The notes below the pieces were generated by a model. That model was not told where the DNA came from, did no database searches, and saw only the letters and a program-made list of their open reading frames with translations. Position numbers and translations under genes: made by a program. 51,359 bases of DNA. It comes from RGIG3077 sp964490175 (GTDB taxonomy: Bacteria > Bacillota > Clostridia > Oscillospirales > Ruminococcaceae). Positions 32,644-41,536 of the stretch are shown here, in pieces (position 1 is the first letter of the stretch; every line of letters begins with the position of its first letter). The DNA lies in NCBI GenBank assembly GCA_964490175.1, contig CAZBAI010000013.1:1-51359 (forward strand). Direction: 5' to 3'.

Positions 32644-33069
32644 ATGGAATCTTCATTCCACTATCTTATGACGGTTAATCAACTCCGCTTTTATAAATCC
32701 GTATATTCAAAGCTTGAAGGCACGGGTTTGACATTCGGTCAGCCGAAAATTCTCGAATATATTTGCATTCACAGCGGCTGTTTGCAAAAGGATATCGCAA
32801 ACGGCTGGTGCATTGAGCCTGCTTCGGTTACGAGCTTGCTTTTGCGTATGGAAACGCAGGGACTTGTTAAAAGAGTGTGCGATGTTGATAAGCGTTCGCA
32901 CAGGGTTTTTCCCACGGAAAAAGGCGTTGCGCTTAACCGATTGATTTGCCGTGCCTTTGAAGATACGGAAAAGACTGCGTTCGGCGGATTTTCACAGGAG
33001 GAAATCGCACAGTACCGTGCAATGCAAAAAAGAATATATAATAATTTGCAAAGCACTTCAAACAAATAA
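32644..33069 (+). CDS. MarR family transcriptional regulator
   Basis: The 141-residue protein has the winged helix-turn-helix of the MarR family: TFGQPKILEYICIHSGCLQKDIANGWCIEPASVTSLLLRMETQGLVKRVCDVDKRSHRVFPTEKG, where the DxRSxxV wing (DKRSHRV) is recognisable. Start after CGGAGG. It lies 32 bases upstream of citrate synthase with no terminator between, so it may control that unit, although its effector and operator are not visible. Confidence 0.9.
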   Translation: MESSFHYLMTVNQLRFYKSVYSKLEGTGLTFGQPKILEYICIHSGCLQKDIANGWCIEPASVTSLLLRMETQGLVKRVCDVDKRSHRVFPTEKGVALNRLICRAFEDTEKTAFGGFSQEEIAQYRAMQKRIYNNLQSTSNK

Positions 33070-33101
33070 ATAAAGACAAAAACGAGAAAGGAAGAAGCAC
33101 A

Positions 33102-34469
33102 ATGAAAAGAAACCCTTATTCAAAAAACACAACACATGAAATCGAAAAGCTTTCGGAAATATGCATAAGCAACGGCGCTTTTGACCCGGAGCTTTATAAA
33201 AAATACGATGTAAAAAGAGGTTTGCGTGACCTTGACGGCAAGGGCGTGCTGACGGGTCTTACCGAAATAAGCGAGATTCGGCAAAACAAAATAGTTGACG
33301 GCAAAACCGTTCCCTGCGACGGTCAGCTTTTTTACAGAGGAATCAATATCGAAGACCTTGTTAAGGGCGTGAGCGAAGACAAGCGCTTCGGATTTGAGGA
33401 AGTAACTTATCTTTTACTGTTCGGCAGACTGCCCGACAAAAAGCAGCTTGCACGGTTTAATTCGCTTTTAAGTGATTATCGCACCTTGCCGAAGAATTTT
33501 GTCAAGGACGTCATCATGAAAGCACCGAGCAATGATATGATGAACACCCTTGCAAGAAGCGTTTTGATGCTGTTTTCATATGACGAAAACGCAAATGACA
33601 TATCTATTCCGAACGTGCTGCGCCAGTGCCTGCGCCTTATTGCAATTTTTCCGCTGCTTTCCGTTTACGGATATCAGGCGTATAATTTTTATACCGGCAA
33701 GGACAGTATGCTTTTGCAGCACCCTGTTGAGAATCTTTCCACCGCACAAACCGTGCTTTGGCTGCTTAGAAAGGACGGGAAATATACCGACCTTGAAGCG
33801 AGAGTGCTTGATATGGCATTGATGCTGCACGCAGAACACGGCGGCGGAAACAACTCAACCTTTACAACGCACGTCGTCACATCTTCGGGTACGGATACGT
33901 ATTCGGCGATTGCCGCAGCGCTTTGTTCACTTAAAGGTCCAAAGCACGGCGGTGCGAATATCAAGGTGATGAAGATGTTTGAAGACCTTAAAAGCAATGT
34001 TACCGACTGGAAAGATGACGATCAAATTGCAGATTATCTTACCAAGCTGCTCCATAAAGAAGCGTTTGACAAAAGCGGACTTATCTACGGTATGGGTCAT
34101 GCTGTGTATTCAATCTCCGACCCGAGGTCGAAAATGTTCAAAAAATTCGTTAAAGAGCTTTCCGATGAAAAGGGTCTTGCCGATGAATATGCGCTTTATT
34201 CAAAGGTTGAAGAACTTGCGCCGAGGGTTATTGCAAGCGAAAAGAAAATCTATAAAGGCGTTAGCGCAAATGTCGATTTTTACAGCGGATTTGCTTACCA
34301 TATGCTGAAATTGCCGCTTGAGCTTTATACCCCGATTTTTGCAATTGCAAGGATTTCGGGCTGGTCTGCACATCGCCTTGAAGAGCTTATCAACGCAGGC
34401 AAAATCATCAGACCTGCCTACAAGAGCATAAAAGAAGAAGAACAGTATATTCCGCTAAGCGAAAGATAA
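33102..34469 (+). CDS. Citrate synthase
   Basis: The 455-residue protein is a citrate synthase of the bacterial type. The active-site His regions LHAEHGGGNNSTF (near 247) and KGPKHGGANIKVM (near 283), and the GMGHAVYSISDPR motif (near 330) with the catalytic Asp later, are visible. The N-terminal extension of about 60 residues (QNKIVDGKTVPCDGQLFYRGINIEDLV) is usual in clostridial versions. It condenses acetyl-CoA with oxaloacetate. No aconitase or isocitrate dehydrogenase gene is beside it, but the product would feed 2-oxoglutarate and hence glutamate synthesis. A methylcitrate or Re-type activity is not indicated. Confidence 0.93.
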   Translation: MKRNPYSKNTTHEIEKLSEICISNGAFDPELYKKYDVKRGLRDLDGKGVLTGLTEISEIRQNKIVDGKTVPCDGQLFYRGINIEDLVKGVSEDKRFGFEEVTYLLLFGRLPDKKQLARFNSLLSDYRTLPKNFVKDVIMKAPSNDMMNTLARSVLMLFSYDENANDISIPNVLRQCLRLIAIFPLLSVYGYQAYNFYTGKDSMLLQHPVENLSTAQTVLWLLRKDGKYTDLEARVLDMALMLHAEHGGGNNSTFTTHVVTSSGTDTYSAIAAALCSLKGPKHGGANIKVMKMFEDLKSNVTDWKDDDQIADYLTKLLHKEAFDKSGLIYGMGHAVYSISDPRSKMFKKFVKELSDEKGLADEYALYSKVEELAPRVIASEKKIYKGVSANVDFYSGFAYHMLKLPLELYTPIFAIARISGWSAHRLEELINAGKIIRPAYKSIKEEEQYIPLSER

Positions 34470-34481
34470 GGGGGGATTTGT

Positions 34482-34565
34482 ATGTCAGGCTTTAGCTTAT
34501 TTAGCATAATCGCAACCATACTTGCGATTATCGTGCCGGCACTCATAGGGTATATGCATTATTGA
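34482..34565 (+). CDS. 27-residue single-helix membrane peptide
   Basis: An ATG at 34482 follows a strong AAGGGGGGA site at 5 bases, 12 bases after the citrate synthase stop. The 27-residue product is a single hydrophobic helix (IIATILAIIVPALIGY core) with no charged residue and a short C-terminal MHY. A good terminator follows 2 bases after its stop. Position, ribosome site and terminator argue it is a real small gene of the marR-citrate synthase unit. Its role is unknown; candidates are a membrane regulator or a small toxin-like peptide. Confidence 0.6.
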   Translation: MSGFSLFSIIATILAIIVPALIGYMHY

Positions 34566-34567
34566 AT

Positions 34568-34609
34568 AAAAAGACCGCAAGGCTATACAACACCTTGCGG
34601 TCTTTTTTT
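34568..34609. terminator. Bidirectional terminator between the citrate synthase unit and the leu-ilv operon
   Basis: AAAAAGACCGCAAGG and CCTTGCGGTCTTTTTTT form a 13-bp stem with T tracts on both strands, serving both convergent units. Confidence 0.9.
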
Positions 34610-34629
34610 GTGCATATTTGCAAAATATC

Positions 34630-35136
34630 TCAGAGATTCATAATTTGGCGAATCGTTGTGCCGCCTTTTTCAAGGGAAACACTGCCTGTGCGACAAATTT
34701 CGAGAATGGTATAATCACGCATCAAATCAATAAAATCATCAATTTTTCGGCTGTCGTCGGCAAGCCTGAAAACGATTGAATCTTTTGAATAATCGACCGT
34801 TTTTGCGCCGAATGCCGACGCCGCCGTTCTTATATCGTCACGGCAATCAGGCTCATTTGCCATTTTTATCAGCAAAAGCTCACAGCTGACGGAATTGTTG
34901 ATATCAAATTCCTTAATCGAGCAAACGTCGGGAAGCTTATACAGCTGATTGACAAGCTGCTGCTTATATGCGTCTTCGCCGTCAAATGTGACGGTGATTC
35001 GTGAAAATTCGCTCGATTCGGTTTCGCTCACGCTAAGTGAGCTGATATTAAACTGTCTGCGGCGAAACATACTCGTAACACGGTTGAGCACGCCGAATTG
35101 GTTTTTTACAAGCACTGCTATTGTGTATCTGTTCAT
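34630..35136 (-). CDS. ilvH: Acetolactate synthase small (regulatory) subunit
   Basis: I place the start at the ATG at 35136, one base after the ilvB stop (TGATATG); the longer frame would overlap ilvB by 25 codons. The 168-residue product begins with the ACT domain (TIAVLVKNQFGVLNRVTSMFRRRQFNISSLSV), with the second IlvH domain after residue 80. It binds valine and activates the catalytic subunit. It is the last gene of the operon. Confidence 0.95.
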   Translation of the reverse strand: MNRYTIAVLVKNQFGVLNRVTSMFRRRQFNISSLSVSETESSEFSRITVTFDGEDAYKQQLVNQLYKLPDVCSIKEFDINNSVSCELLLIKMANEPDCRDDIRTAASAFGAKTVDYSKDSIVFRLADDSRKIDDFIDLMRDYTILEICRTGSVSLEKGGTTIRQIMNL

Positions 35137-35137
35137 A

Positions 35138-36805
35138 TCAATCACCCACTTTAACAATAATATCGTCCATTGAGCCGCCCGGAGGGAGCATCGGGAGAAC
35201 AAGCTCATCAATGTCTATATGGCAGTCAATCAAATACGGCATATCGGATTTAAAGGCGTTTTCAAACGCATTATCGAGATTTGAAATATCAAAAACCGCT
35301 TCGCCGCTTGCGCCGAAAGCCTTTGCAAGCTCTACAAAATCGGTTTTTCTGTCAAGAACGGTGCCCGAATAATGCTTATCGAAGAAAAACGTTTGCCATT
35401 GCCGAACCATGCCGAGAGCGCCGTTGTTCATGATAAGGATAACGACGGGCACCTTGTATGTAACGGCGGTGGCAAGCTCTGTAAGGCTCATTCCGAAGCC
35501 GCCGTCACCCGTGATGAGCACGGATTTTTCCTTTGTGCCGAAATATGCGCCGATTGCCGCACCAAGACCGAATCCCATTGTTCCCAAACCGCCCGAAGAA
35601 ATAAAACGTCGGCTTTTTTTGAAAACAAGATTTTGCGCCGCCCACATTTGGTGCTGACCGACATCGGTTGTAACAGGCGTGTTATCTTTAAGATATTTAT
35701 TGAGCGTGCAAATCACGTTTTTCGGCGTCAAACCCGTACTTTTATCGGCGTATTCAAGCTCTTTGCGCTTTAATGCGGCAATATCGTCACACCATTGCGG
35801 ATGCTTTGCGGTCTTTATCAGCGGAATAAGCTTTTGCAGTGTAAGCTTGATATCGCCGCGCAAAGCGTGCGCAGAATCGATATTTTTCGAAAGCTCCGAG
35901 CCGTCGATATCTATATGAACGATTTTTGCATTAGGTGCGAATCTCAATCTATTGCCGGTAACCCTGTCGTTGAACCGAGTGCCCAGCGAAATTATCAAAT
36001 CTGCCCTGTGCATTGCCAGCGATGAGGCATAATGTCCGTGCATTCCCTGCATTCCGAGAAAGCGCATATGATCGGTCGGAATAGCCGAAAGCGCCATCAT
36101 CGAACAGCCGATAGGTGCATCAAGCTTTTCGGCAAGCTCTAAAACCTCAGCTTGAGCGTTGCTTGAAAGCACGCCGCCGCCTATATAAATATACGGTCGC
36201 TGCGATTGATTTACAGCCTCGGCGCAAGCGCTAATGCGCACATCTTTTGCGGCAAATTTTTCAAAGCATTCAACGGCGTTTAAGGGTTCATATTCGCACA
36301 TTGCGGTTTGAACATCGCTCGGCACATCTATGAGCACAGGTCCGGGTCTGCCCGATTTTGCAAGCGCAAATGCATTGCGTATTGTATCGGCAAGAGTTTT
36401 TACATCGCCCACAAAATAATTATGCTTGGTTATCGGCAATGTAACGCCTGTTATATCTATCTCCTGAAAGCTGTCCGTGCCGATTTGATATGTCGGAACG
36501 TTTCCGCAAATGGCAACCATCGGGACAGAGTCAAGATAGGCGGTTGCAATCGGGGTGACAAGGTTTGTCGCTCCCGGTCCGGAGGTTGAAATAACAACGC
36601 CGACTTCGCCTGTTGTCCTTGCATAACCGTCGGCAGCGTGAGCCGCCCCTTGCTCGGTGGCGGCAAGAATGTGCTTTATTTCACTTGAATATTTATACAG
36701 CGAATCATAAACATTGAGAATTTGACCGCCCGGATATCCGAATACGACATCGCATTTTTGCTCAATCAGAGTTTTTATAATTATATCCGCACCGGATAGC
36801 TGCAT
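35138..36805 (-). CDS. ilvB: Acetolactate synthase large (catalytic) subunit
   Basis: The 555-residue thiamine-diphosphate enzyme makes 2-acetolactate or 2-aceto-2-hydroxybutyrate, the first common step to Val, Leu and Ile. Features: VVFGYPGGQILNVYDSLY with the catalytic Glu in AATEQGAAHAADGYAR (near 50), SGPGATN, FQEIDITGVTLPITKHNY, and the ThDP/Mg motif GDGGFGMSLTELATAVTYKVPVVILIMNNGALG (near 437). It starts 4 bases past leuB. Confidence 0.97.
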   Translation of the reverse strand: MQLSGADIIIKTLIEQKCDVVFGYPGGQILNVYDSLYKYSSEIKHILAATEQGAAHAADGYARTTGEVGVVISTSGPGATNLVTPIATAYLDSVPMVAICGNVPTYQIGTDSFQEIDITGVTLPITKHNYFVGDVKTLADTIRNAFALAKSGRPGPVLIDVPSDVQTAMCEYEPLNAVECFEKFAAKDVRISACAEAVNQSQRPYIYIGGGVLSSNAQAEVLELAEKLDAPIGCSMMALSAIPTDHMRFLGMQGMHGHYASSLAMHRADLIISLGTRFNDRVTGNRLRFAPNAKIVHIDIDGSELSKNIDSAHALRGDIKLTLQKLIPLIKTAKHPQWCDDIAALKRKELEYADKSTGLTPKNVICTLNKYLKDNTPVTTDVGQHQMWAAQNLVFKKSRRFISSGGLGTMGFGLGAAIGAYFGTKEKSVLITGDGGFGMSLTELATAVTYKVPVVILIMNNGALGMVRQWQTFFFDKHYSGTVLDRKTDFVELAKAFGASGEAVFDISNLDNAFENAFKSDMPYLIDCHIDIDELVLPMLPPGGSMDDIIVKVGD

Positions 36806-36809
36806 ATAA

Positions 36810-37907
36810 TCATTCCTTTCTCATCTGTTCGATTATGAGTGAGCCGCATTCTTTACAGCCTATCTTTTTGCACAGTGCCGCTTCGGATTCGTTTTGCGGC
36901 ATAATATCCGCACAGCGATAGCCGAGGTCAAGCACCGATGACACGGCGTTTTCAATGCAATCGGCTTCGCTCGGCATATCAAAGCTGTATCGAAGCATCA
37001 TTGCCGCCGATAGAATCGTGCCGATAGGGTTTGCGATATCTTTTCCCGCAATATCGGGTGCAGAACCGTGTATCGGCTCGTAAAGTCCGCAAGATGTCGC
37101 ACCCAAACTTGATGACGGTATCATGCCGATTGAACCCGTAATCATCGATGCCTCGTCGGACAAAATATCACCGAACATATTTTCCGTCACGATTACATCA
37201 AACTGCGATGGATTTTTAACGATTTGCATAGCGCAGTTATCGACAAGCATATCTGTCAATTCCACATCGGGGTATTCGTCGCTGAGCTTGTGCATAACCT
37301 TTTTCCACAGGCGGCTTGAATCGAGAACGTTGCTTTTTTCGACAGAGCACAGCCGTTTTGAACGCTTCATGGCCGTTTCAAATCCGATTCTGCCAATGCG
37401 TTCGATTTCGCTTTCCGTATACACAAGCGTATCAGAAGCAACATCAACGCCGTTTGCGTTTTCGGTTTTGTGCTCACCGAAATAAATTCCGCCGATAAGC
37501 TCTCTTACAATTATAAAATCTATGCCTTTATCGACAATCGACTGCTTTAAGGGTGAAGCCGAGCTGAGCTGACGCCAGATTTTTGCCGGGCGGTTGTTTG
37601 AATAAACTTCCATTCCCGAACGAAGCCTTAAAAGACCTTTTTCGGGGCGCATATCACCGGGCACGTTATTCCATTTTTCGCCGCCGACTGCGCCCAAAAG
37701 CACACTGTCGGAATTTTTGCACCTGTCAAGCATTGTTTGCGGCAGCGGGTCGCCCCATTTGTCAATTGCGCAGCCGCCCATATCAACATCGATATATGTA
37801 AAGCTGTGGTTATAAAGCTCGGCGATTTTTTCAAGCACACGCAATGCCTGCTCTATAATTTCCGGCCCGATTCCGTCACCTCGGATAACGGCAATATTCT
37901 TTTCCAT
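36810..37907 (-). CDS. leuB: 3-isopropylmalate dehydrogenase
   Basis: The 365-residue enzyme oxidises 3-isopropylmalate with NAD in leucine synthesis. Signatures are IAVIRGDGIGPEII, LRLRSGMEVYSNNRPAKIW, VRELIGGIYFGEH, and the metal/NAD motif FGDILSDEASMITGSIGMIPSSSLG, then EPIHGSAPDIAGKDIANPIG. Its ATG overlaps the leuD stop (TAATG), with an AGGAG site inside leuD. Confidence 0.97.
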   Translation of the reverse strand: MEKNIAVIRGDGIGPEIIEQALRVLEKIAELYNHSFTYIDVDMGGCAIDKWGDPLPQTMLDRCKNSDSVLLGAVGGEKWNNVPGDMRPEKGLLRLRSGMEVYSNNRPAKIWRQLSSASPLKQSIVDKGIDFIIVRELIGGIYFGEHKTENANGVDVASDTLVYTESEIERIGRIGFETAMKRSKRLCSVEKSNVLDSSRLWKKVMHKLSDEYPDVELTDMLVDNCAMQIVKNPSQFDVIVTENMFGDILSDEASMITGSIGMIPSSSLGATSCGLYEPIHGSAPDIAGKDIANPIGTILSAAMMLRYSFDMPSEADCIENAVSSVLDLGYRCADIMPQNESEAALCKKIGCKECGSLIIEQMRKE

Positions 37908-38401
37908 TATTCTGCTCCTTTATTTTTAAGCGACGCCAAAAGTCCGCCGCTTTTGATTATGTTTTGTATAAACGGCGGAAACGGCTGTGCGGTATAGACC
38001 TTTCCCGTGGTGATATCGAAAATTTCGCCACTGTCAAAATCGACTTTGACTTCATCTTCAGCATTGATTTCTTCGGCGGCGCTTTCACATTCGAGAATCG
38101 GCAAACCGATATTTATTGCATTTCGATAAAAAATTCTCGCAAAGCTTTTTGCGATTACACAGCCTGTTTTGCAGTGCTTGATGACAAGCGGTGCGTGTTC
38201 TCTCGAAGAGCCGCAGCCGAAATTAAATCCGGCAACGATAACATCGCCGCTGTTGACATTTTTTACAAAATCGGCATCGATATCCTCCATGCAGTGCAAG
38301 CTGAGTTCATCGACATCGGACGTGTTGAGATAACGAGCCGGAATGATAACGTCGGTATCGACATTGTCGGGATATTTAAATACCTTACCCTGTGTATTCA
38401 T
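37907..38401 (-). CDS. leuD: 3-isopropylmalate dehydratase small subunit
   Basis: The ATG at 38401 is selected because AAGGAGGA lies 9 bases upstream; a TTG 9 bases earlier touches that site. The 164-residue protein is the swivel domain (KVFKYPDNVDTDVIIPARYLN, FGCGSSREHAPLVIK, FARIFYRNAINIGLP) of isopropylmalate isomerase. It is the short archaeal/clostridial form paired with the 419-residue LeuC. Confidence 0.96.
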   Translation of the reverse strand: MNTQGKVFKYPDNVDTDVIIPARYLNTSDVDELSLHCMEDIDADFVKNVNSGDVIVAGFNFGCGSSREHAPLVIKHCKTGCVIAKSFARIFYRNAINIGLPILECESAAEEINAEDEVKVDFDSGEIFDITTGKVYTAQPFPPFIQNIIKSGGLLASLKNKGAE

Positions 38402-38406
38402 AAAGC

Positions 38407-39666
38407 TCAATCCTCCTTGTATTCTGTGATATATCCGGCTAATGCGCTTGCTGCGGCGGTTGCGGGTGAGGCAAGATAAACCTCGCTGTCAACGTGCCCC
38501 ATTCTGCCGACAAAATTGCGGTTTGTGGTTGCAACGCATTTTTCGTTTTCGGCTAAAATTCCCATATATCCGCCGAGGCACGGACCGCAGGTCGGGGTCG
38601 AAACAACGGCGCCTGCATCGATAAAGGCGGTGTAATATCCTTTTTCAACGCATTCACGCAGAATCTGCATTGTTGCGGGAATGATTATACAGCGGACGTT
38701 TTCTGCGATTTTTTTGCCTTTGAGTATCTTGTATGCACACTCCAAATCTTCCATTCTGCCGTTTGTGCAGCTGCCGATAACGACTTGGTCGATTTTAATA
38801 TCGGAAAGATCGCTTGCAAATTTTGTGTTTTCGGGTAGGTGAGGACAAGCGACCGTAGGCTTTATATCGCTTAAATTTATTTTAATGATTTTTTCGTATT
38901 CGGCATCGTCATCTGCCGAATAAACTGTGTAAGGACGTTTACTTCTGCCTTTGAGATAATCAAGCGTTATATCATCAACGGGGAAAATACCGTTTTTCGC
39001 ACCTGCTTCAATCGCCATATTGCATATGCACATACGTGAATCCATAGAAAGAGTTTCAACGCCGCTTCCCGTAAATTCCATGCTTTTATAAAGTGCGCCG
39101 TCAACGCCTATCATGCCGATTATTGTGAGTATGACGTCTTTGCCGCTGCAATTTTTCGGCAATTTTCCGCAAAGCTCGAATTTAATGGCGGCAGGCACTT
39201 TGAACCATGCCTGTCCGGTTGCCATCGCATATGCCATATCCGTGCTGCCGACGCCGGTTGAAAATGCGCCGAGAGCGCCGTATGTACAGGTGTGGCTGTC
39301 CGCACCGATTATGCAATCGCCGGCTGTAACAATGCCCTGTTCGGGCAGCAAAGCGTGTTCAATGCCCATTTTTCCGACATCATAAAAATGGCTGATGCAG
39401 TGCGAGCAGGCAAAATCTCTGCAAATTTTTGATTGCTGCGCCGCTTTGATATCCTTATTCGGAACAAAATGGTCAAGCACGATAGCGATACTGTCCTTAT
39501 TAAACACGCTTTCAAAGCCTGCTTTTTCAAATTCTTTTACGGCAACGGGCGTTGTAATGTCGTTTCCGAGTACGATATCAATATCGGCGTTTATAAGCTG
39601 CCCTGCCTTTACGCTTTCAAGACCGCAATGTGCGGCGAGAATTTTCTGCGTCATCGTCATTCCCAT
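38407..39666 (-). CDS. leuC: 3-isopropylmalate dehydratase large subunit
   Basis: The start is the ATG at 39666, 9 bases after AAAAAGGATG, four bases past the leuA stop; the longer frame overlaps leuA. The 419-residue protein matches the shorter LeuC class. The [4Fe-4S] ligands lie in VIGSCTNGR (near 300) and TPTCGPCLGG (near 358), with GADSHTCTYGALGAFSTGVGSTDMA near 120. It isomerises 2- to 3-isopropylmalate with LeuD. Confidence 0.97.
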   Translation of the reverse strand: MGMTMTQKILAAHCGLESVKAGQLINADIDIVLGNDITTPVAVKEFEKAGFESVFNKDSIAIVLDHFVPNKDIKAAQQSKICRDFACSHCISHFYDVGKMGIEHALLPEQGIVTAGDCIIGADSHTCTYGALGAFSTGVGSTDMAYAMATGQAWFKVPAAIKFELCGKLPKNCSGKDVILTIIGMIGVDGALYKSMEFTGSGVETLSMDSRMCICNMAIEAGAKNGIFPVDDITLDYLKGRSKRPYTVYSADDDAEYEKIIKINLSDIKPTVACPHLPENTKFASDLSDIKIDQVVIGSCTNGRMEDLECAYKILKGKKIAENVRCIIIPATMQILRECVEKGYYTAFIDAGAVVSTPTCGPCLGGYMGILAENEKCVATTNRNFVGRMGHVDSEVYLASPATAAASALAGYITEYKED

Positions 39667-39670
39667 AAAA

Positions 39671-41350
39671 TCACACATCCTTTTTTGCATCATTCATATT
39701 ATTATAAGCGCTGAGGAGCGCATTCACGCTGGCGTGGATAATATCCGTATCCGTTCCCGCTCCCCAGAACATATTTCCGTTTTCATCTTTAATTCCGATA
39801 TATGCTGCGGCAACGCTTTCAGAACCTTGCGAACTTAAGCTGTGCTCGCTGTATACATCAAGCAGATACGAACTGCCGGTATATGCTTTAAGCGCATTGC
39901 TGACAGCGTCGAGCGAGCCGTTTCCGACGGCGCACAGCTTGGTTTTGCTTGAATCGGTGGCAAATTCGATTTGTGCTTCAACGGTTTTGCCTTTGCGGTA
40001 AAAATGCATATCCGAAACTTTAACATCGGATTCGCCGAGGAAATATGCATCTTTGAATATTTCCAAAACCTCGTTTGCTTTAAGCTCTTTATGCTCTTTG
40101 TCGGAAATACCCTTGCAAAGATAACTGAAGCTTTCACGCATTTTTGCGGGCAGCGAATAACCGTAAGTTTGTTCGAGAAGATAGCCTATGCCGCCCTTGC
40201 CGCTTTGCGAATTGACTCTGATAACATCGGCGTCGTATGTGCGGCTGATATCGTGTGGGTCAATGGGAATATACGGTACATTCCAGCGGTGGAGCTGTGT
40301 TTCTTCTCTGTATTTCATGCCCTTTGCAATTGCATCTTGATGACTGCCGGAAAAAGCCGCAAATACAAGCGCACCGGCATAGGGCGCACGTTCGTAAACG
40401 TGCATTCTCGTGCATTTTTCATATTTTTCGACAAGCTTCGGTATATCGGAAAAATCAAGCTTCGGGTCAACCCCGTGTGAATACATATTCATCGCCAAAG
40501 TGATTATATCGACATTGCCCGTTCTTTCGCCGTTTCCGAAAAGCGTGCCCTCAACACGGTCGGCGCCTGCCAAAAGCGCAAGCTCTGTATCGGCAACGCC
40601 TGTGCCCCTGTCATTGTGCGGGTGAAGCGACAGCGTGACAAATTCACGGTATTTGAGGTTTTCGCTGATATATTCAACCTGCGAGGCATATATATGCGGC
40701 AGACTCATTTCAACCGTCACGGGGAGATTTATAATAACATTATTTGTTTTGCTCGGCTTTAAAACATCAAGCACCGCATTGCAAACGTCAAGAGCATATT
40801 CCGGCTCTGTTCCCGTAAAGCTTTCGGGTGAATATTCAAATCTGAAATTCCCCTCATATTCGGCGGCAAGCCTTTTTACAAGCTTTGCGCCATCAATTGC
40901 GATTTGCTTGATTTCCTCCTTGGATTTTTTGAAAACCTGCTCACGCTGTGCAACGCTGACGGAATTGTAAAAGTGTATAATCGCACTCGGCGCACCTTTG
41001 CAGGCTTCAAAAGTTTTTCTGATAATATGCTCACGGCATTGCGTCAGCACCTGCACAGTTACATCGCTTGGTATCATATTGCGCTCAATCAGCGTGCGCA
41101 AAAAGCCGTATTCGGTATCGCTTGCCGCCGGAAAACCGACTTCGATTTCCTTAAAGCCGACATCAAGCAAGGTTTTATAAAATTCGAGCTTTTCGTCAAG
41201 GCTCATGGGTATAACAAGACTTTGGTTTCCGTCACGCATATCAACGCTGCACCATATCGGCGGCTTTTCTATATGGTCTTTATTTGCCCATTTGTTGTAT
41301 TGCTTCGGCGCAGGGTAATATCCCGGCGCATATTTACTTGAATCCATCAT
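39671..41350 (-). CDS. leuA: 2-isopropylmalate synthase (LeuA2 type)
   Basis: The 559-residue protein is the long, class II isopropylmalate synthase seen in actinobacteria and many Clostridia. The DRE-TIM barrel starts SVDMRDGNQSLVIPMSLDEKLEFYKTLLDVGFKEIEVGFPAAS (near 34), and the metal motif LHPHNDRGTG is near 243. After the linker, the C-terminal LeuA dimer domain (about 430-555) ends in AYIGIKDENGNMFWGAGTDTDIIHASVNALLSAYN, where leucine binds for feedback inhibition. It condenses 2-oxoisovalerate with acetyl-CoA and heads the operon behind a T-box. Confidence 0.96.
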   Translation of the reverse strand: MMDSSKYAPGYYPAPKQYNKWANKDHIEKPPIWCSVDMRDGNQSLVIPMSLDEKLEFYKTLLDVGFKEIEVGFPAASDTEYGFLRTLIERNMIPSDVTVQVLTQCREHIIRKTFEACKGAPSAIIHFYNSVSVAQREQVFKKSKEEIKQIAIDGAKLVKRLAAEYEGNFRFEYSPESFTGTEPEYALDVCNAVLDVLKPSKTNNVIINLPVTVEMSLPHIYASQVEYISENLKYREFVTLSLHPHNDRGTGVADTELALLAGADRVEGTLFGNGERTGNVDIITLAMNMYSHGVDPKLDFSDIPKLVEKYEKCTRMHVYERAPYAGALVFAAFSGSHQDAIAKGMKYREETQLHRWNVPYIPIDPHDISRTYDADVIRVNSQSGKGGIGYLLEQTYGYSLPAKMRESFSYLCKGISDKEHKELKANEVLEIFKDAYFLGESDVKVSDMHFYRKGKTVEAQIEFATDSSKTKLCAVGNGSLDAVSNALKAYTGSSYLLDVYSEHSLSSQGSESVAAAYIGIKDENGNMFWGAGTDTDIIHASVNALLSAYNNMNDAKKDV

Positions 41351-41536
41351 ATTTCACTTTCCTCTTTTGCGTATTTTTTGCATTGATTTGTCTGCTCCGA
41401 TTATTTTTAAAGCGACGGAGTATGAGCGCTTTTGCCGCAATTTTCGTTATTTCCCGTCATATGATAGGAAATTGTCGGTACTTAGCATAAATTCATTCCT
41501 TTCACAGCTTGATTTTTAATATCGAGCTTTGAAAAA
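41351..41536 (-). other. Leader between T-box terminator and leuA
   Basis: These 186 bases hold the leuA ribosome site (AGAGGAAAG) and one short frame (41447-41488, 13 codons) after AAAGGA. Nothing else is recognised. Confidence 0.5.

Noticed and set aside
35137..35211. N-terminal extension of ilvH
   Set aside because: It would overlap ilvB coding sequence by 25 codons and precede the normal ACT-domain start; the ATG at 35136 is used instead.
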